Below, one piece after another: positions 33,951 through 41,756 of a DNA stretch of 64,000 nucleotides (within the stretch, counting starts at the first letter, position 1; every line of letters begins with the position of its first letter). Under the pieces are notes generated by a model. The model worked only from the letters and a program-made list of their open reading frames with translations, was not told the origin of the DNA and made no database searches. Both the position numbers and the translations under genes were made by a program. This stretch comes from Streptomyces globosus. GTDB lineage: Bacteria > Actinomycetota > Actinomycetes > Streptomycetales > Streptomycetaceae. The stretch lies in contig NZ_CP030864.1 in the NCBI RefSeq assembly GCF_003325375.1, positions 372,001 through 436,000 of the forward strand, written 5' to 3'.

Positions 33951-33999
33951 CCGGCCCGCCCCGGCCCGGCCCGCAGGAGAGCGGCCCGGGGCGGGCCGG
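33951..33999 (+). terminator. GC-rich terminator after the hydrolase gene
   Basis: A perfect 14-bp stem (33951-33964 with 33986-33999) with a 21-base loop that can pair internally, beginning 14 bases after the stop codon. No T-run. Confidence 0.6.
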
Positions 34000-34000
34000 A

Positions 34001-34016
34001 TGTGATGCAGGTCACA
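34001..34016. promoter_or_regulatory. Crp-like or Rex-like operator
   Basis: TGTGATGCAGGTCACA. It matches the enterobacterial CRP consensus TGTGA-N6-TCACA exactly and the Streptomyces Crp form GTG-N6-GNCAC exactly. It also resembles the Rex operator TGTGAAC-N3-TTCACA with three differences. It lies about 93 bases upstream of the NDH-2-like gene, a typical position for redox control. Confidence 0.5.
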
Positions 34017-34108
34017 GCGCAACCCTGTCAGGGATCGCAAGGCCGTCCGGTTCAAGGTGCGAGACCACGCCGGACCACGGCGGATCCCGAGCAGACAGGA
34101 GCACGGAC

Positions 34109-35311
34109 ATGCAGCACCGCATCGTCGTCCTCGGCGCCGGCTACACCGGAGCGGTCGCCGCCGGCCGCCTCGCCCGCCGGCTCCACGCCGACGACGTCAC
34201 CATCACCCTGGTCAACGCCGAGCCCGACTTCGTCGAGCGGGTCCGCCTGCACCAGCTCGCCGCCGGCCAGGAGCTCCGGCCCCGCCCGTTCGACGAGATG
34301 TTCGCCGGGACGGGCGTGCGGCTGGAGCTCGCCGAGGTCACCGCAGTCGACGTCGACCGCAAGGCGGTCACGGTCCGGGGCGGTGACGGGCCTGCGGAGC
34401 TGGCCTACGACACCCTGGTCTACGCCCTCGGCAGCGGCTGGAACGACGGCGGAGTCCCCGGCGCCGCCCGGCACGCCCACGAGGTGTCCAGCCGCCGCGG
34501 CGCCCTCCGGCTCCGCGAGCGCCTGGCCGCCCTGGAGGCCGGCCGGCCCGTGGTCGTGGTCGGCGGCGGCCTGACCGGCCTGGAGGCCGCGACGGAGATC
34601 GCCGAGGCCCGCCCCGACCTCGACGTGCACCTGCTCACCCGCGGCGCCCTCGGCGACTGGCTGTCCCGCAAGGGCCGCGACCACCTGCGGAAGGTCGCCG
34701 ACCGCCTCGGCATCACCGTCCACGAACACACGCAGGCCGCCGCCGTCGCCGCAGACCGGGTGACCACGGCCGACGGGACGGACCTCCCCTCGGCGGCCAC
34801 CGTCTGGACCACCGGCTTCGCCGTCCACCCGATCGCCGGCGCCACCGGCCTCGAACTCACCGACGGCGGGCAGATCGCCGTCGACGCCACCATGCGCTCG
34901 CTCTCGCACCCCGACGTCTACGCGGTGGGCGACGCCGCGATGGCCCTCGGCCCGAACGACCGGCCGCTGCGCATGTCCTGCGCCTCGGGCGTGCCGATGG
35001 CCTGGCAGGCCGCCGACGCCATCGCCGCCCGGCTCGCCGGCGTGAAGGTGCCGCACGTCCCGATCCGCTACTACCAGCAGTGCATCTCGCTGGGCCGGAA
35101 GGAGGGCCTCATCCAGTTCGTCACCGCCGACGACCGCGCCGTCGAGAAGGCCCTCACCGGCCGCACCGCCGCCCTCTACAAGGAAATCATCTGCAAGGGC
35201 GCGACCTGGGGCGTCGCCAACCCGACCCTGGGGATGCCGACCCGGCGCCGCCGCACCGCGCCCGCGGCGCAGACCGCGCCCGCGGCCGCCCCCTCCGGGG
35301 CGGCGGCCTGA
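34109..35311 (+). CDS. NDH-2-like FAD-dependent NAD(P)H oxidoreductase
   Basis: 400 residues. Two dinucleotide-binding folds: VVLGAGYTGAVAAGRLARR at the N-terminus (FAD) and VVVVGGGLTGLEAATEIAE near 150 (NAD(P)H). SHPDVYAVGDAAMA is the second FAD contact. The C-terminal part (YYQQCISLGRKEGLIQFV) fits type II NADH dehydrogenases or related ferredoxin-type reductases. These pass electrons from NADH to quinone without pumping protons. A Crp/Rex-like site upstream suggests redox or cAMP control. The Ala/Pro-rich tail is probably disordered. Confidence 0.88.
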   Translation: MQHRIVVLGAGYTGAVAAGRLARRLHADDVTITLVNAEPDFVERVRLHQLAAGQELRPRPFDEMFAGTGVRLELAEVTAVDVDRKAVTVRGGDGPAELAYDTLVYALGSGWNDGGVPGAARHAHEVSSRRGALRLRERLAALEAGRPVVVVGGGLTGLEAATEIAEARPDLDVHLLTRGALGDWLSRKGRDHLRKVADRLGITVHEHTQAAAVAADRVTTADGTDLPSAATVWTTGFAVHPIAGATGLELTDGGQIAVDATMRSLSHPDVYAVGDAAMALGPNDRPLRMSCASGVPMAWQAADAIAARLAGVKVPHVPIRYYQQCISLGRKEGLIQFVTADDRAVEKALTGRTAALYKEIICKGATWGVANPTLGMPTRRRRTAPAAQTAPAAAPSGAAA

Positions 35312-35358
35312 CCGGGGCCCGGCCCCGGCCGCGCCCCCGGCCGCGTACGGATGCGGGC

Positions 35359-35394
35359 GCGGACCCGCGGCGCGCACCGGCGCCACGGGTCCGC
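35359..35394. terminator. bidirectional terminator hairpin
   Basis: A 15-bp stem with one mismatch (35359-35373 with 35380-35394) and a 6-base loop, between the convergent oxidoreductase and VOC genes. Confidence 0.65.
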
Positions 35395-35402
35395 ACCGGC
35401 CG

Positions 35403-36140
35403 TCAGCGCGGGGTGAGGAGGCAGAACTCGTTGCCCTCCGGGTCGGCCAGCACCTTCCAGTGGATCGAGGACTGGTCGATCCCGGGGTCGGTGGCGCCGA
35501 GGGCGCGCAGCCGGGCGGCCTCCGCCTCCAGGTCGTCCCCGCGGTAGGGGGCGATGTCGAGGTGGACGCGGTTCCACACCGTCTTGGCGTCGGGCGTCCG
35601 GACGAACTCCAGGTACGGGCCGACGCCTTGGGAGGAACGCAGCGACGCGTGGTCGTCGGCGGCCTCGGCCACCGTCCAGTCCGTCGCCTCGCCCCAGAAC
35701 CGGGCCATGGCCCGCGGGTCGGCGCAGTCGACCACCACCGCGGCGATCGGCCCGGTGTCCCGGTAGACCGGACGGGGCTCCAGGACGCAGAACTCGTTGC
35801 CCTCCGGGTCGGCCATGACCGTCCAGGGGACGTCGCCCTGGCCCACGTCGGCGAGCACCGCCCCCAGATCCTTCAGGCGGCCCACCAGTTCGGCCTGGTG
35901 GGCGGCCGAGGCGGTGGCCAGGTCGATGTGCACCCGGTTCTTCACCGTCTTGGGCTCCGGCCGGGCGATGAGGTCGATGCAGACGGCCGACGGGTCAGGA
36001 TAGGAGAAGCCCACCGGTTCGAGGTTCGTCACCCCGGGCGCCTCGCTGTCGACGCCCCACCCCAGCACCTCCGCCCAGAACCGGCCGAGCGCGGAGTCGT
36101 CCTGCGCCTTCATGTTGATCTGCACGAGTCGTGTTGCCAT
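35403..36140 (-). CDS. VOC-superfamily protein (tandem glyoxalase-like domains)
   Basis: 245 residues made of two similar VOC modules. The first starts ATRLVQINMKAQDDSALGRF, the second near GPIAAVVVDCADPRAMARFWG, and both end with DPEGNEFCVLEPR or DPEGNEFCLLTPR. Paired modules form the metal-binding cleft of glyoxalase/bleomycin-resistance and dioxygenase families. Its reaction is unknown. Good start at 36140, no operon partners. Confidence 0.85.
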   Translation of the reverse strand: MATRLVQINMKAQDDSALGRFWAEVLGWGVDSEAPGVTNLEPVGFSYPDPSAVCIDLIARPEPKTVKNRVHIDLATASAAHQAELVGRLKDLGAVLADVGQGDVPWTVMADPEGNEFCVLEPRPVYRDTGPIAAVVVDCADPRAMARFWGEATDWTVAEAADDHASLRSSQGVGPYLEFVRTPDAKTVWNRVHLDIAPYRGDDLEAEAARLRALGATDPGIDQSSIHWKVLADPEGNEFCLLTPR

Positions 36141-36235
36141 ACCGCGGATCCTAGGCGGCGGTCTCGGCGGTCTCGCCGGCCGGAGGGGCGTGGACGGCGT
36201 TCACCGGCCCGCCGAGGGCCTCCGCCGGAACTCCT

Positions 36236-37168
36236 TCAGCGGCCGTCCGCCCCGTCGGGCGGCCAGCGCGCCGGCCCGTAGAGCCGCTGCACGGCCTCGA
36301 TGTCCGCGGCGGAGAGTTCGCGCCGGCCGTCGCCGCCGGAGGCCGTCATCACGGAGTCGGTGTCGGCCGTCGTGTGGCCCAGCCCCAGGGCGTGCCCGAT
36401 CTCGTGCACGGCGACGGCGTGGAGGTCGGTGAGCAGCCCGGGCCGGTTCGTCCACGTCGGGGCGTCGTTGAAGTGGACGTCGCCGGCGAAGGGTTCCGGT
36501 GCCGCCGCGGAGGGCGGCGGCCACGCATGCCCCAGCACCACCGCGTTGTCGTCGAAGGGCGGCGTGCCGAGGAAGGCGGGCGGATCGCCGTGCTCGCGGA
36601 CCAGGAAGCCGACGAGGATGTCCACGCGGTACAGCCGGGTCAGCGCCTGCACGGCCCGTGCCTGCGTACGGTCGAAGGCCGGCCCGAAGCGGACCGCGAG
36701 CGCGAGCGCGTGCACGGCGCCGGAGGCCGCGAGCGGCGGGGGGAGGTGGCGGAACGTCAGGGGCGTCACCGCGGCCCAGGTGGCGAAGGCCTGCGCGACC
36801 GCGGAGGACGCCTGCGCCGGCGTCAGGTCGGAGGTGTGCCGCATGAACCCGTACGTCAGGTCCGTACGGGGCCAGGCGCGGATCGTCGGCACCGCCCGGG
36901 GCACCGCCGCGGCGCCCGGCAGGAGGTCCGGCACCCCGCAGCGCGGCCGCCGCAGCTGCGCCAGGGTGCGCTCGCCCGTCTCGCCGTCGGCTTCGAGCCC
37001 GAAGCACTCCTGGTACCGGCGCACCGCCTCGGCCAGCTGCTCGTCGTACTGGTCGGCGGCGCGCGGCGCGTAGGGTGCGTACCCCAGCCGTCGCAGGTAC
37101 GCGTACAGGGCCGCGACCTCGGGGCCGTGGTCGCCCCTCTTCAGGGGCTGGAGCGGGGCCTTCGGCAT
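36236..37168 (-). CDS. matrixin-type metalloprotease with peptidoglycan-binding domain and cysteine switch
   Basis: 310 residues. An N-terminal peptidoglycan-binding-like domain (LKRGDHGPEVAALYAYLRRL, residues 9-70) is followed by PRCGVPD (Cys77), the cysteine-switch motif that keeps matrix metalloprotease zymogens inactive. The catalytic zinc site is HEIGHALGLGH (His255, Glu256, His259, His265), with a Met-turn (SVMTASG). This is the domain order of animal and plant MMPs (M10A). No signal peptide is visible from the ATG at 37168, which has GGGAGG upstream. It is adjacent to a serpin gene on the same strand. Confidence 0.9.
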   Translation of the reverse strand: MPKAPLQPLKRGDHGPEVAALYAYLRRLGYAPYAPRAADQYDEQLAEAVRRYQECFGLEADGETGERTLAQLRRPRCGVPDLLPGAAAVPRAVPTIRAWPRTDLTYGFMRHTSDLTPAQASSAVAQAFATWAAVTPLTFRHLPPPLAASGAVHALALAVRFGPAFDRTQARAVQALTRLYRVDILVGFLVREHGDPPAFLGTPPFDDNAVVLGHAWPPPSAAAPEPFAGDVHFNDAPTWTNRPGLLTDLHAVAVHEIGHALGLGHTTADTDSVMTASGGDGRRELSAADIEAVQRLYGPARWPPDGADGR

Positions 37169-37301
37169 CCGCGCCTCCCGGAGTCGGTGCGGCCGGCGGC
37201 CGGCACACGGGAACCCGGCAGCAGGGGGGCCGTCCGCGCAGTGGTGCTGCTTCCACGATAGGAGCCGCCCGAGCGGGCGCAACCGAGCGGCCGCCAAGCG
37301 C

Positions 37302-38567
37302 TCACTCCCCGCCGTCCCAGCCCCCGTCCTCGTCCCACTCCTCGTCCTCGCCGTCGTACGCGTACTCTTCCGCGACGTACGCGAGCGGCTCGGCCACCCA
37401 TCCCGCGGCCAGCACGAGCCGGGAGGACCGCTGCACCGCGAGGAAGCCGAACGGCCGGTCGAACCGGACGTCGACGGTCCGCACACGGTACGGAGGCGCC
37501 GGCAGCAGGCCGGCCCCCACCGCCGCGAACGCGGTGACGGCGGCGGCCTCGAACCCCTTCGCGTGGAACCGCGCCACCGCCGCCTGCCGGCCCGAACCGA
37601 TCAGGAGCGGCTCCCGGCTGACCCCGGGGAAGTGGCCGGCGGCCTCGCGCGTGCCGGCGGTCTCCAGGCCGAACAGGCCGGCCTGCTCCAGCAGGTCGTG
37701 CTCGGCGTCGACGGCGAAGGCGACGGTGTCGACGCTCAGCCGCGGCTCGGGCCGGTACGCCGCCCCGACGCCGACCCGGAGGCCCGGCCCCGGCGTTCCC
37801 TCGGGCAGGGAGAAGCCGTCCACCGAAGGCACCGCCCGCGTCGCGGCAGCGATTCCGCCGGCCAGCACCTGCCCGGCCGGGGCGTCCGCGGAGCCGAGGA
37901 CGAGGTGGACGTCCACCCCTGCATCGCCGACCACCTCCAGTACGGTGACGGGCCCGGCGGGCGTCCCCGCGACCCGCACGCGGTGCAGCAGCGAGGTCGT
38001 CCGGAGCAGCCGCACCACCTCCCGGCCGGCCCACGGCCCCTCCCGCAGGGTCCCGGGCCACTCCCGGAACGGCCGTATCCAGCGCAGCCGCAGCGCCAGC
38101 GCCGACGCCAGGACCAGCCGGGTGTCCTCGGTCAGCTCCACCGGCATCCGCTCGACGAGGCCGCCTGTCCGCGCGGCCGCCCACTCGTCGAGCAGCCTCC
38201 GGTCGGCGGCCGGATCGCCGCCGAGCGCTCCCCGCGCCCCCTCGGGCAGCCGGGCCGCCCACTCCGGTTCGAGCGGCAGGTCCGCCCGCGTCCACAGCCC
38301 GGCCGCGGCCTCCAGCCCCCGTACGCGCCCCAGTGCGGCCAGCAGCTCCCGGGCCGCGCCGGCGGCCCGCCCGGCGGGTATGCCGAGCGCCTCGGCCAGT
38401 TCCGCCCGCGCCGGCCCGCCGGCCCCGTCCGCCAGCAGCGCCAGCAGCGGCCAGACCCCGGCGGCGGTCAACACGGTCCCCGTACGCCCGTCGGCCGCGA
38501 CAGCGGCCTCGGCCCAGCGCCCGGTCAGCCGGTTGACCGCCCGAACCGTCGCATCCCTTGTACTCAT
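37302..38567 (-). CDS. serpin-family protease inhibitor
   Basis: 421 residues without signal peptide. Helical start RDATVRAVNRLTGRWAEAAV; central LVLASALALRLRWIRPFRE. The hinge of the reactive loop is HAKGFEAAAVTAFAAVGAG, and the closing strand VDVRFDRPFGFLAVQRSSRL matches the serpin C-terminus. Small Ala residues in the hinge fit an inhibitory serpin. An acidic Asp/Glu/Tyr tail (EYAYDGEDEEWDEDGG) follows. Serpins trap serine or cysteine proteases by loop insertion. Position beside the matrixin gene is suggestive, although serpins do not inhibit metalloproteases. Confidence 0.85.
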   Translation of the reverse strand: MSTRDATVRAVNRLTGRWAEAAVAADGRTGTVLTAAGVWPLLALLADGAGGPARAELAEALGIPAGRAAGAARELLAALGRVRGLEAAAGLWTRADLPLEPEWAARLPEGARGALGGDPAADRRLLDEWAAARTGGLVERMPVELTEDTRLVLASALALRLRWIRPFREWPGTLREGPWAGREVVRLLRTTSLLHRVRVAGTPAGPVTVLEVVGDAGVDVHLVLGSADAPAGQVLAGGIAAATRAVPSVDGFSLPEGTPGPGLRVGVGAAYRPEPRLSVDTVAFAVDAEHDLLEQAGLFGLETAGTREAAGHFPGVSREPLLIGSGRQAAVARFHAKGFEAAAVTAFAAVGAGLLPAPPYRVRTVDVRFDRPFGFLAVQRSSRLVLAAGWVAEPLAYVAEEYAYDGEDEEWDEDGGWDGGE

Positions 38568-38626
38568 GCGCGGAGCCTACGGCCGCCCCGCCCCCGCCCC
38601 GGAACGCTTTTCCGCGCCCCGGGGCC

Positions 38627-39259
38627 TCAGGACGCCCTGGTGTACCGGGAGGCGGCTCCTTCCCGCTTGTAGGCCTCGACCCGGTGCCATGCGTCCGCCC
38701 ACTGCCGGATCTCCTGCTCCCGGGTCACCCCGCAGGCCCGCACGAAGTGCAGCAGCACCGTCTCGCTGCACCCGCGCCGGCCCTTGAGGACGTCCCCGAT
38801 GGTGGTGCTGGGCAGGCGGCTCACCCCGCCGGCCCCGGGGACGGCGGCGCGCTCCTCCAGCGTGCGCAGGGTCGGCTGCCCTGCGGCCAGCCGGAGCTCC
38901 CGCATGGCCTGGAGGAGGTCGGCGGGCTCCACCACGTAGGGAAGGGCCGGCGCGCTCCTCGGCAGGGCAACGGCGGTGCCCCGCGCGTCGACGGCCGCCT
39001 TCGCCGCGCGCTGCCAGAGCTTCTTCGCGTCGGCCACCGAACCGCCGCAGCACCGGACGTACGCCTCGACGGTCCTCCACGGCGGGAGGCTGCGGCCCTT
39101 GTCCGCCCGGCACAGCGCCGCCACCGAGGCGGGATGGCCCATCTCCTTCGACGTCTGCGCCATGCGGCTGTAGGAGAACCAGGACGGGCGGAGCGACCGG
39201 AGCCACTCCGCCAGTTCCTTCCTGGTCACCTCAGCACGGGCGCTCGTCCCGCGCCCCAC
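38627..39259 (-). CDS. XRE-like HTH regulator
   Basis: 210 residues. Two helix-turn-helix-like parts: MAQTSKEMGHPASVAALCRA in the first half, and a second stretch LRLAAGQPTLRTLEERAAVP followed by LPSTTIGDVLKGRRGCSETV, typical of actinobacterial XRE-type proteins. FVRACGVTREQEIRQWADAW follows. GTG start, three bases after the stop of the small membrane protein gene upstream, so the two form an operon. Confidence 0.75.
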   Translation of the reverse strand: MGRGTSARAEVTRKELAEWLRSLRPSWFSYSRMAQTSKEMGHPASVAALCRADKGRSLPPWRTVEAYVRCCGGSVADAKKLWQRAAKAAVDARGTAVALPRSAPALPYVVEPADLLQAMRELRLAAGQPTLRTLEERAAVPGAGGVSRLPSTTIGDVLKGRRGCSETVLLHFVRACGVTREQEIRQWADAWHRVEAYKREGAASRYTRAS

Positions 39260-39261
39260 CG

Positions 39262-39501
39262 CTACCGCGAGCGGCGGGAGGGGAGGACCTGCACCAGCCG
39301 GCGGACCAGCTCGATGCCCAGCAGACCGCCGACGCCGACGGTGATCGCGGCCGTCTGCAGGCCCGTCCCGGCGAGGACCAGGCCGGTGACGGCCCCGAGG
39401 ACCAGCACCACCATGACGGCGGGGACGGCGGGGATCAGCGGGGAGGGGGAGGCGGCGCGCTCCCCCTGTGCGTGCGTGTTGTCGTTTGCCCTACGGTTCA
39501 C
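39262..39501 (-). CDS. small membrane protein
   Basis: About 79 residues from GTG 39501, which has GAGG five bases upstream. A hydrophilic start (NRRANDNTHAQGE) is followed by one or two membrane helices (AVPAVMVVLVLGAVTGLVLA, GLQTAAITVGVGGLLGIELV) and a basic tail. It is immediately followed by the XRE-like regulator and may be its membrane partner. No family recognised. Confidence 0.65.
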   Translation of the reverse strand: MNRRANDNTHAQGERAASPSPLIPAVPAVMVVLVLGAVTGLVLAGTGLQTAAITVGVGGLLGIELVRRLVQVLPSRRSR

Positions 39502-39507
39502 AGTCAC

Positions 39508-40407
39508 CTCGCGGCTGGTAGCCAACTCGACGGGTGCCGCTGCAATCTGACGGCCTGCCAGGACCGTGAGACCAGACACCTCCGGCAAATTCTTTCGGCC
39601 CGCAAGCCCCGCGCATAGCGCGTGCGAGCCGGCGAACCGGGACACGGAGGGGGAACGGCCCGCGAGCACGCCGCCCCCACGCCCCCATCCCTTCCCCTGA
39701 CCTGCAGCGGAGCGGGAGCGAGCGTTCCACGCAAAGGTGGGACGAACTGAAACGGGCGGTAGCGGGGCCCCGGGGGGCTGAGGCACTCTCTCTCTTGTTC
39801 GCGCACACACCGTAGTTGAGGAGAGGGTCATGCAAGGGCCTTAGGGGTGCCGTATGGCCGCACTGTTCCGGGGGGACGTACGACTTCCGGAAAAGGCCTG
39901 CCCTCCGTCCCGTCACGGATGCGCACCGTGGCCCTGGAGCCCTCCCCTGCCCTCTCCCCGTCCCACCTCGGCCTTTCCGGCCGGTAGCCAACTCGACACG
40001 CACCACACCGGGCCGGAACCCGTGCCAGCGGGTTCCCCCAAGCACTGGCGCCGTCAGGCCCTGGACCCCCAGGCCCTGACGGCGCTGCTGCGTGGGGGCC
40101 CGCAGGCCGGGCACTGCCGCGGCCTTCCGGCCCCGCACCTGGCGGCGGCCTCGGCTCTGCCGGCGGCGGCCCGTGCCGGAGCCGGTGCCCTGTACCCCCC
40201 GATGCGCGTTCGGTTAGGGTGACCTTGCCTGGCTGCAGGTTCGGGAACCGCTGCCGCAGGTGGCACCCCATGGAACGGAACAGTCAGAGGCAGGGCGCAG
40301 TGAGAGACGACGGCCGGGCGCATGCGCGCCGCGCCCCCGCGGGGACGGAGCACCCATGCGGGTGACAGGCGTTCCGTGCGCCGCCCCGGCGACCGGGACG
40401 AGGCGCC
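39508..40407. other. gene-poor 900-base stretch with a repeat and a long hairpin
   Basis: No convincing gene. The 15-mer GGTAGCCAACTCGAC occurs at 39517-39531 and again at 39983-39997, each near a CACCTCG. The first copy overlaps the 5' region of the small membrane protein gene, so the second may be a duplicated, orphaned promoter/leader. A strong hairpin at 40047-40086 (18-bp stem with one internal and one terminal mismatch, 4-base loop) is not attached to any gene stop. Open frames here have shadow-like composition. Confidence 0.45.
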
Positions 40408-40887
40408 GTGGATAAGATCGCGCTCACGGCCGGAGCCCTCTACGCCATCGTGCTGCTCCGCGCAGGGGGAACCTTCGCCGTCGGGTGGCTCGCCGGCGCC
40501 GGCGCCCGGCGCAGCCGGTTTGCCGAGCGGATCTCCTCGGCGAAGTTCCAGCGGGTCGAGCGGGCGATCCAGCGCTGGGGCGCCCCGGTGGTGGCCCTCT
40601 CCTTCCTGACGGTCGGCTTCCAGACCGCCGCGAACCTGCTCGCGGGCAGCATGCGCATGCCACTGGTGCGCTACCTCCCCGCCCTGTTCATCGGCGGCGC
40701 GGCCTGGGCGCTGATCTACGCGACCGCGGGGCTCGGTGTGCTCCAGGTACTGGGCCGCCTCTTCGCCGGGCACCCGGCCCTCGGGGCGACCGCCGTGGCC
40801 GTCCTCGTCCTCGCGGTGTCCGGGACGGTCGCGTACCGCAGACGCAGGGCTACCTCGCCCCCACCCCCTGCGAGGGACGAGCCCTGA
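40408..40887 (+). CDS. small DedA/VTT-like membrane protein
   Basis: 159 residues from GTG 40408 with GAGG upstream. Membrane helices: LTAGALYAIVLLRAGGTFAV, a central one around VVALSFLTVGFQTAANLLAG, and two more in the second half. The arginine-rich loop RRSRFAERISSAKFQRVERA and the reentrant-like PLVRYLPALFIGGAAWALIYA resemble the core of DedA/VTT proteins, which act as lipid scramblases or flippases. It ends in a Pro-rich tail at a TGA, after which the same frame continues into a DksA-like segment. Confidence 0.7.
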   Translation: MDKIALTAGALYAIVLLRAGGTFAVGWLAGAGARRSRFAERISSAKFQRVERAIQRWGAPVVALSFLTVGFQTAANLLAGSMRMPLVRYLPALFIGGAAWALIYATAGLGVLQVLGRLFAGHPALGATAVAVLVLAVSGTVAYRRRRATSPPPPARDEP

Positions 40888-41070
40888 ACGGCTCCTGCCG
40901 GGCCGGCGGCACCCCCGACCGACACCAGCGGTCCCGCTCCCTCCCCTGAAACGGCGGGACAGCCGCAGCCGACGGGCGCCGGCGGCGCCCGGGGGGCCGA
41001 CACGCTCGCGGAGGCGGCCGCGCTGAGCCGCGAGTACGACGGCATCGTCGCGGCGAACGCCCTGGTCGCG

Positions 41071-41343
41071 GTGGACGACGAGCACGACCCGGAGGGCGGC
41101 AGCACCGCCTTCGAGCGGGCCCACGTAGCCGCCCTCCTGGCCCGCGCCCACGAGCACCTGCAGGAACTGGACGACGCCTTGGACCGCCTCGCACAGGGCC
41201 ACTACGGCCCGTGCGAGAACTGCCGCAACCCCATCCCGCCGGAACGCCTGGAAATCCGCCCGGCAGCCGCCACCTGCGTCGACCGCGCTTCCTCACCCCC
41301 GCACTCCCTCACCGCCCGCCGCACCCTGCACGCCACGAGCTGA
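41071..41343 (+). CDS. DksA/TraR-like protein with incomplete zinc finger
   Basis: 90 residues from the only GTG in the frame (41071), but the family-like sequence begins earlier: LAEAAALSREYDGIVAANAL is encoded upstream in frame, back to the TGA of the DedA-like gene at 40885. The DDEHDPEGGSTAFERAHVAALL and YGPCENCRNPIPPERL segments match DksA/TraR C4-type proteins. The finger has CxxC, then only one later Cys (ATCVDRA), so the fourth ligand is missing. Family members bind RNA polymerase. This copy is possibly truncated, or part of a fusion interrupted by a stop codon. Confidence 0.6.
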   Translation: MDDEHDPEGGSTAFERAHVAALLARAHEHLQELDDALDRLAQGHYGPCENCRNPIPPERLEIRPAAATCVDRASSPPHSLTARRTLHATS

Positions 41344-41516
41344 CTGTTCCGACGGCCGTACACGCTCCCCTCGTGCCGGGGGTGCTGTCGCGGGGCCGGC
41401 CGGCCGCCCCGGGCCGATACGGGACAAGTACGGGACAGCGACCCCATGAAGACCGGGACCGCGTTCCGAGATCCTGGCGGCGTGGCTCCGGAGGGAGCCG
41501 ACGAGAGGAGATTCTG

Positions 41517-41654
41517 ATGCCGCAGTTGGAAATCGAGTTCCCGGCCATCGCGCAGAACTGGCTGGCGGTCGAGAACGTCCCGCAGATGAGCCGGGACGCG
41601 GCGGAGGAGCGCGCCTGGGTTCCCGCGTACTGGGCGACCCCCGCCGCCGCCTGA
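41517..41654 (+). CDS. 45-residue orphan peptide
   Basis: A short gene with a strong ribosome site (GAGAGGAG) before the ATG at 41517 and a textbook terminator right after its stop. Sequence: MPQLEIEFPAIAQNWLAVEN, then VPQMSRDAAEERAW and a tail VPAYWATPAAA. No Cys, no signal peptide, no membrane helix. Position about 100 bases before the HEXXH/PqqD-like gene and 1.8 kb before lanA suggests a possible RiPP precursor, with leader rich in Glu and aromatic/Pro/Ala-rich C-terminus, but no core can be defined. Alternatively a small regulatory peptide. Confidence 0.6.
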   Translation: MPQLEIEFPAIAQNWLAVENVPQMSRDAAEERAWVPAYWATPAAA

Positions 41655-41663
41655 TCCCGAGAC

Positions 41664-41706
41664 CGGACCGGGGGGCGCCAGTTCCGGGCGCCCCCCGGTC
41701 CGTTTT
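41664..41706 (+). terminator. rho-independent terminator
   Basis: A perfect 16-bp GC-rich stem (41664-41679 with 41687-41702), a 7-base loop (AGTTCCG) and TTTT directly after. The most canonical terminator in the window, ending the 45-aa peptide transcript. Confidence 0.9.
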
Positions 41707-41756
41707 GCCCGCACACCCCTCTTTTTCCTTCTCCGGACTACCTGGACGGTGCTTCG

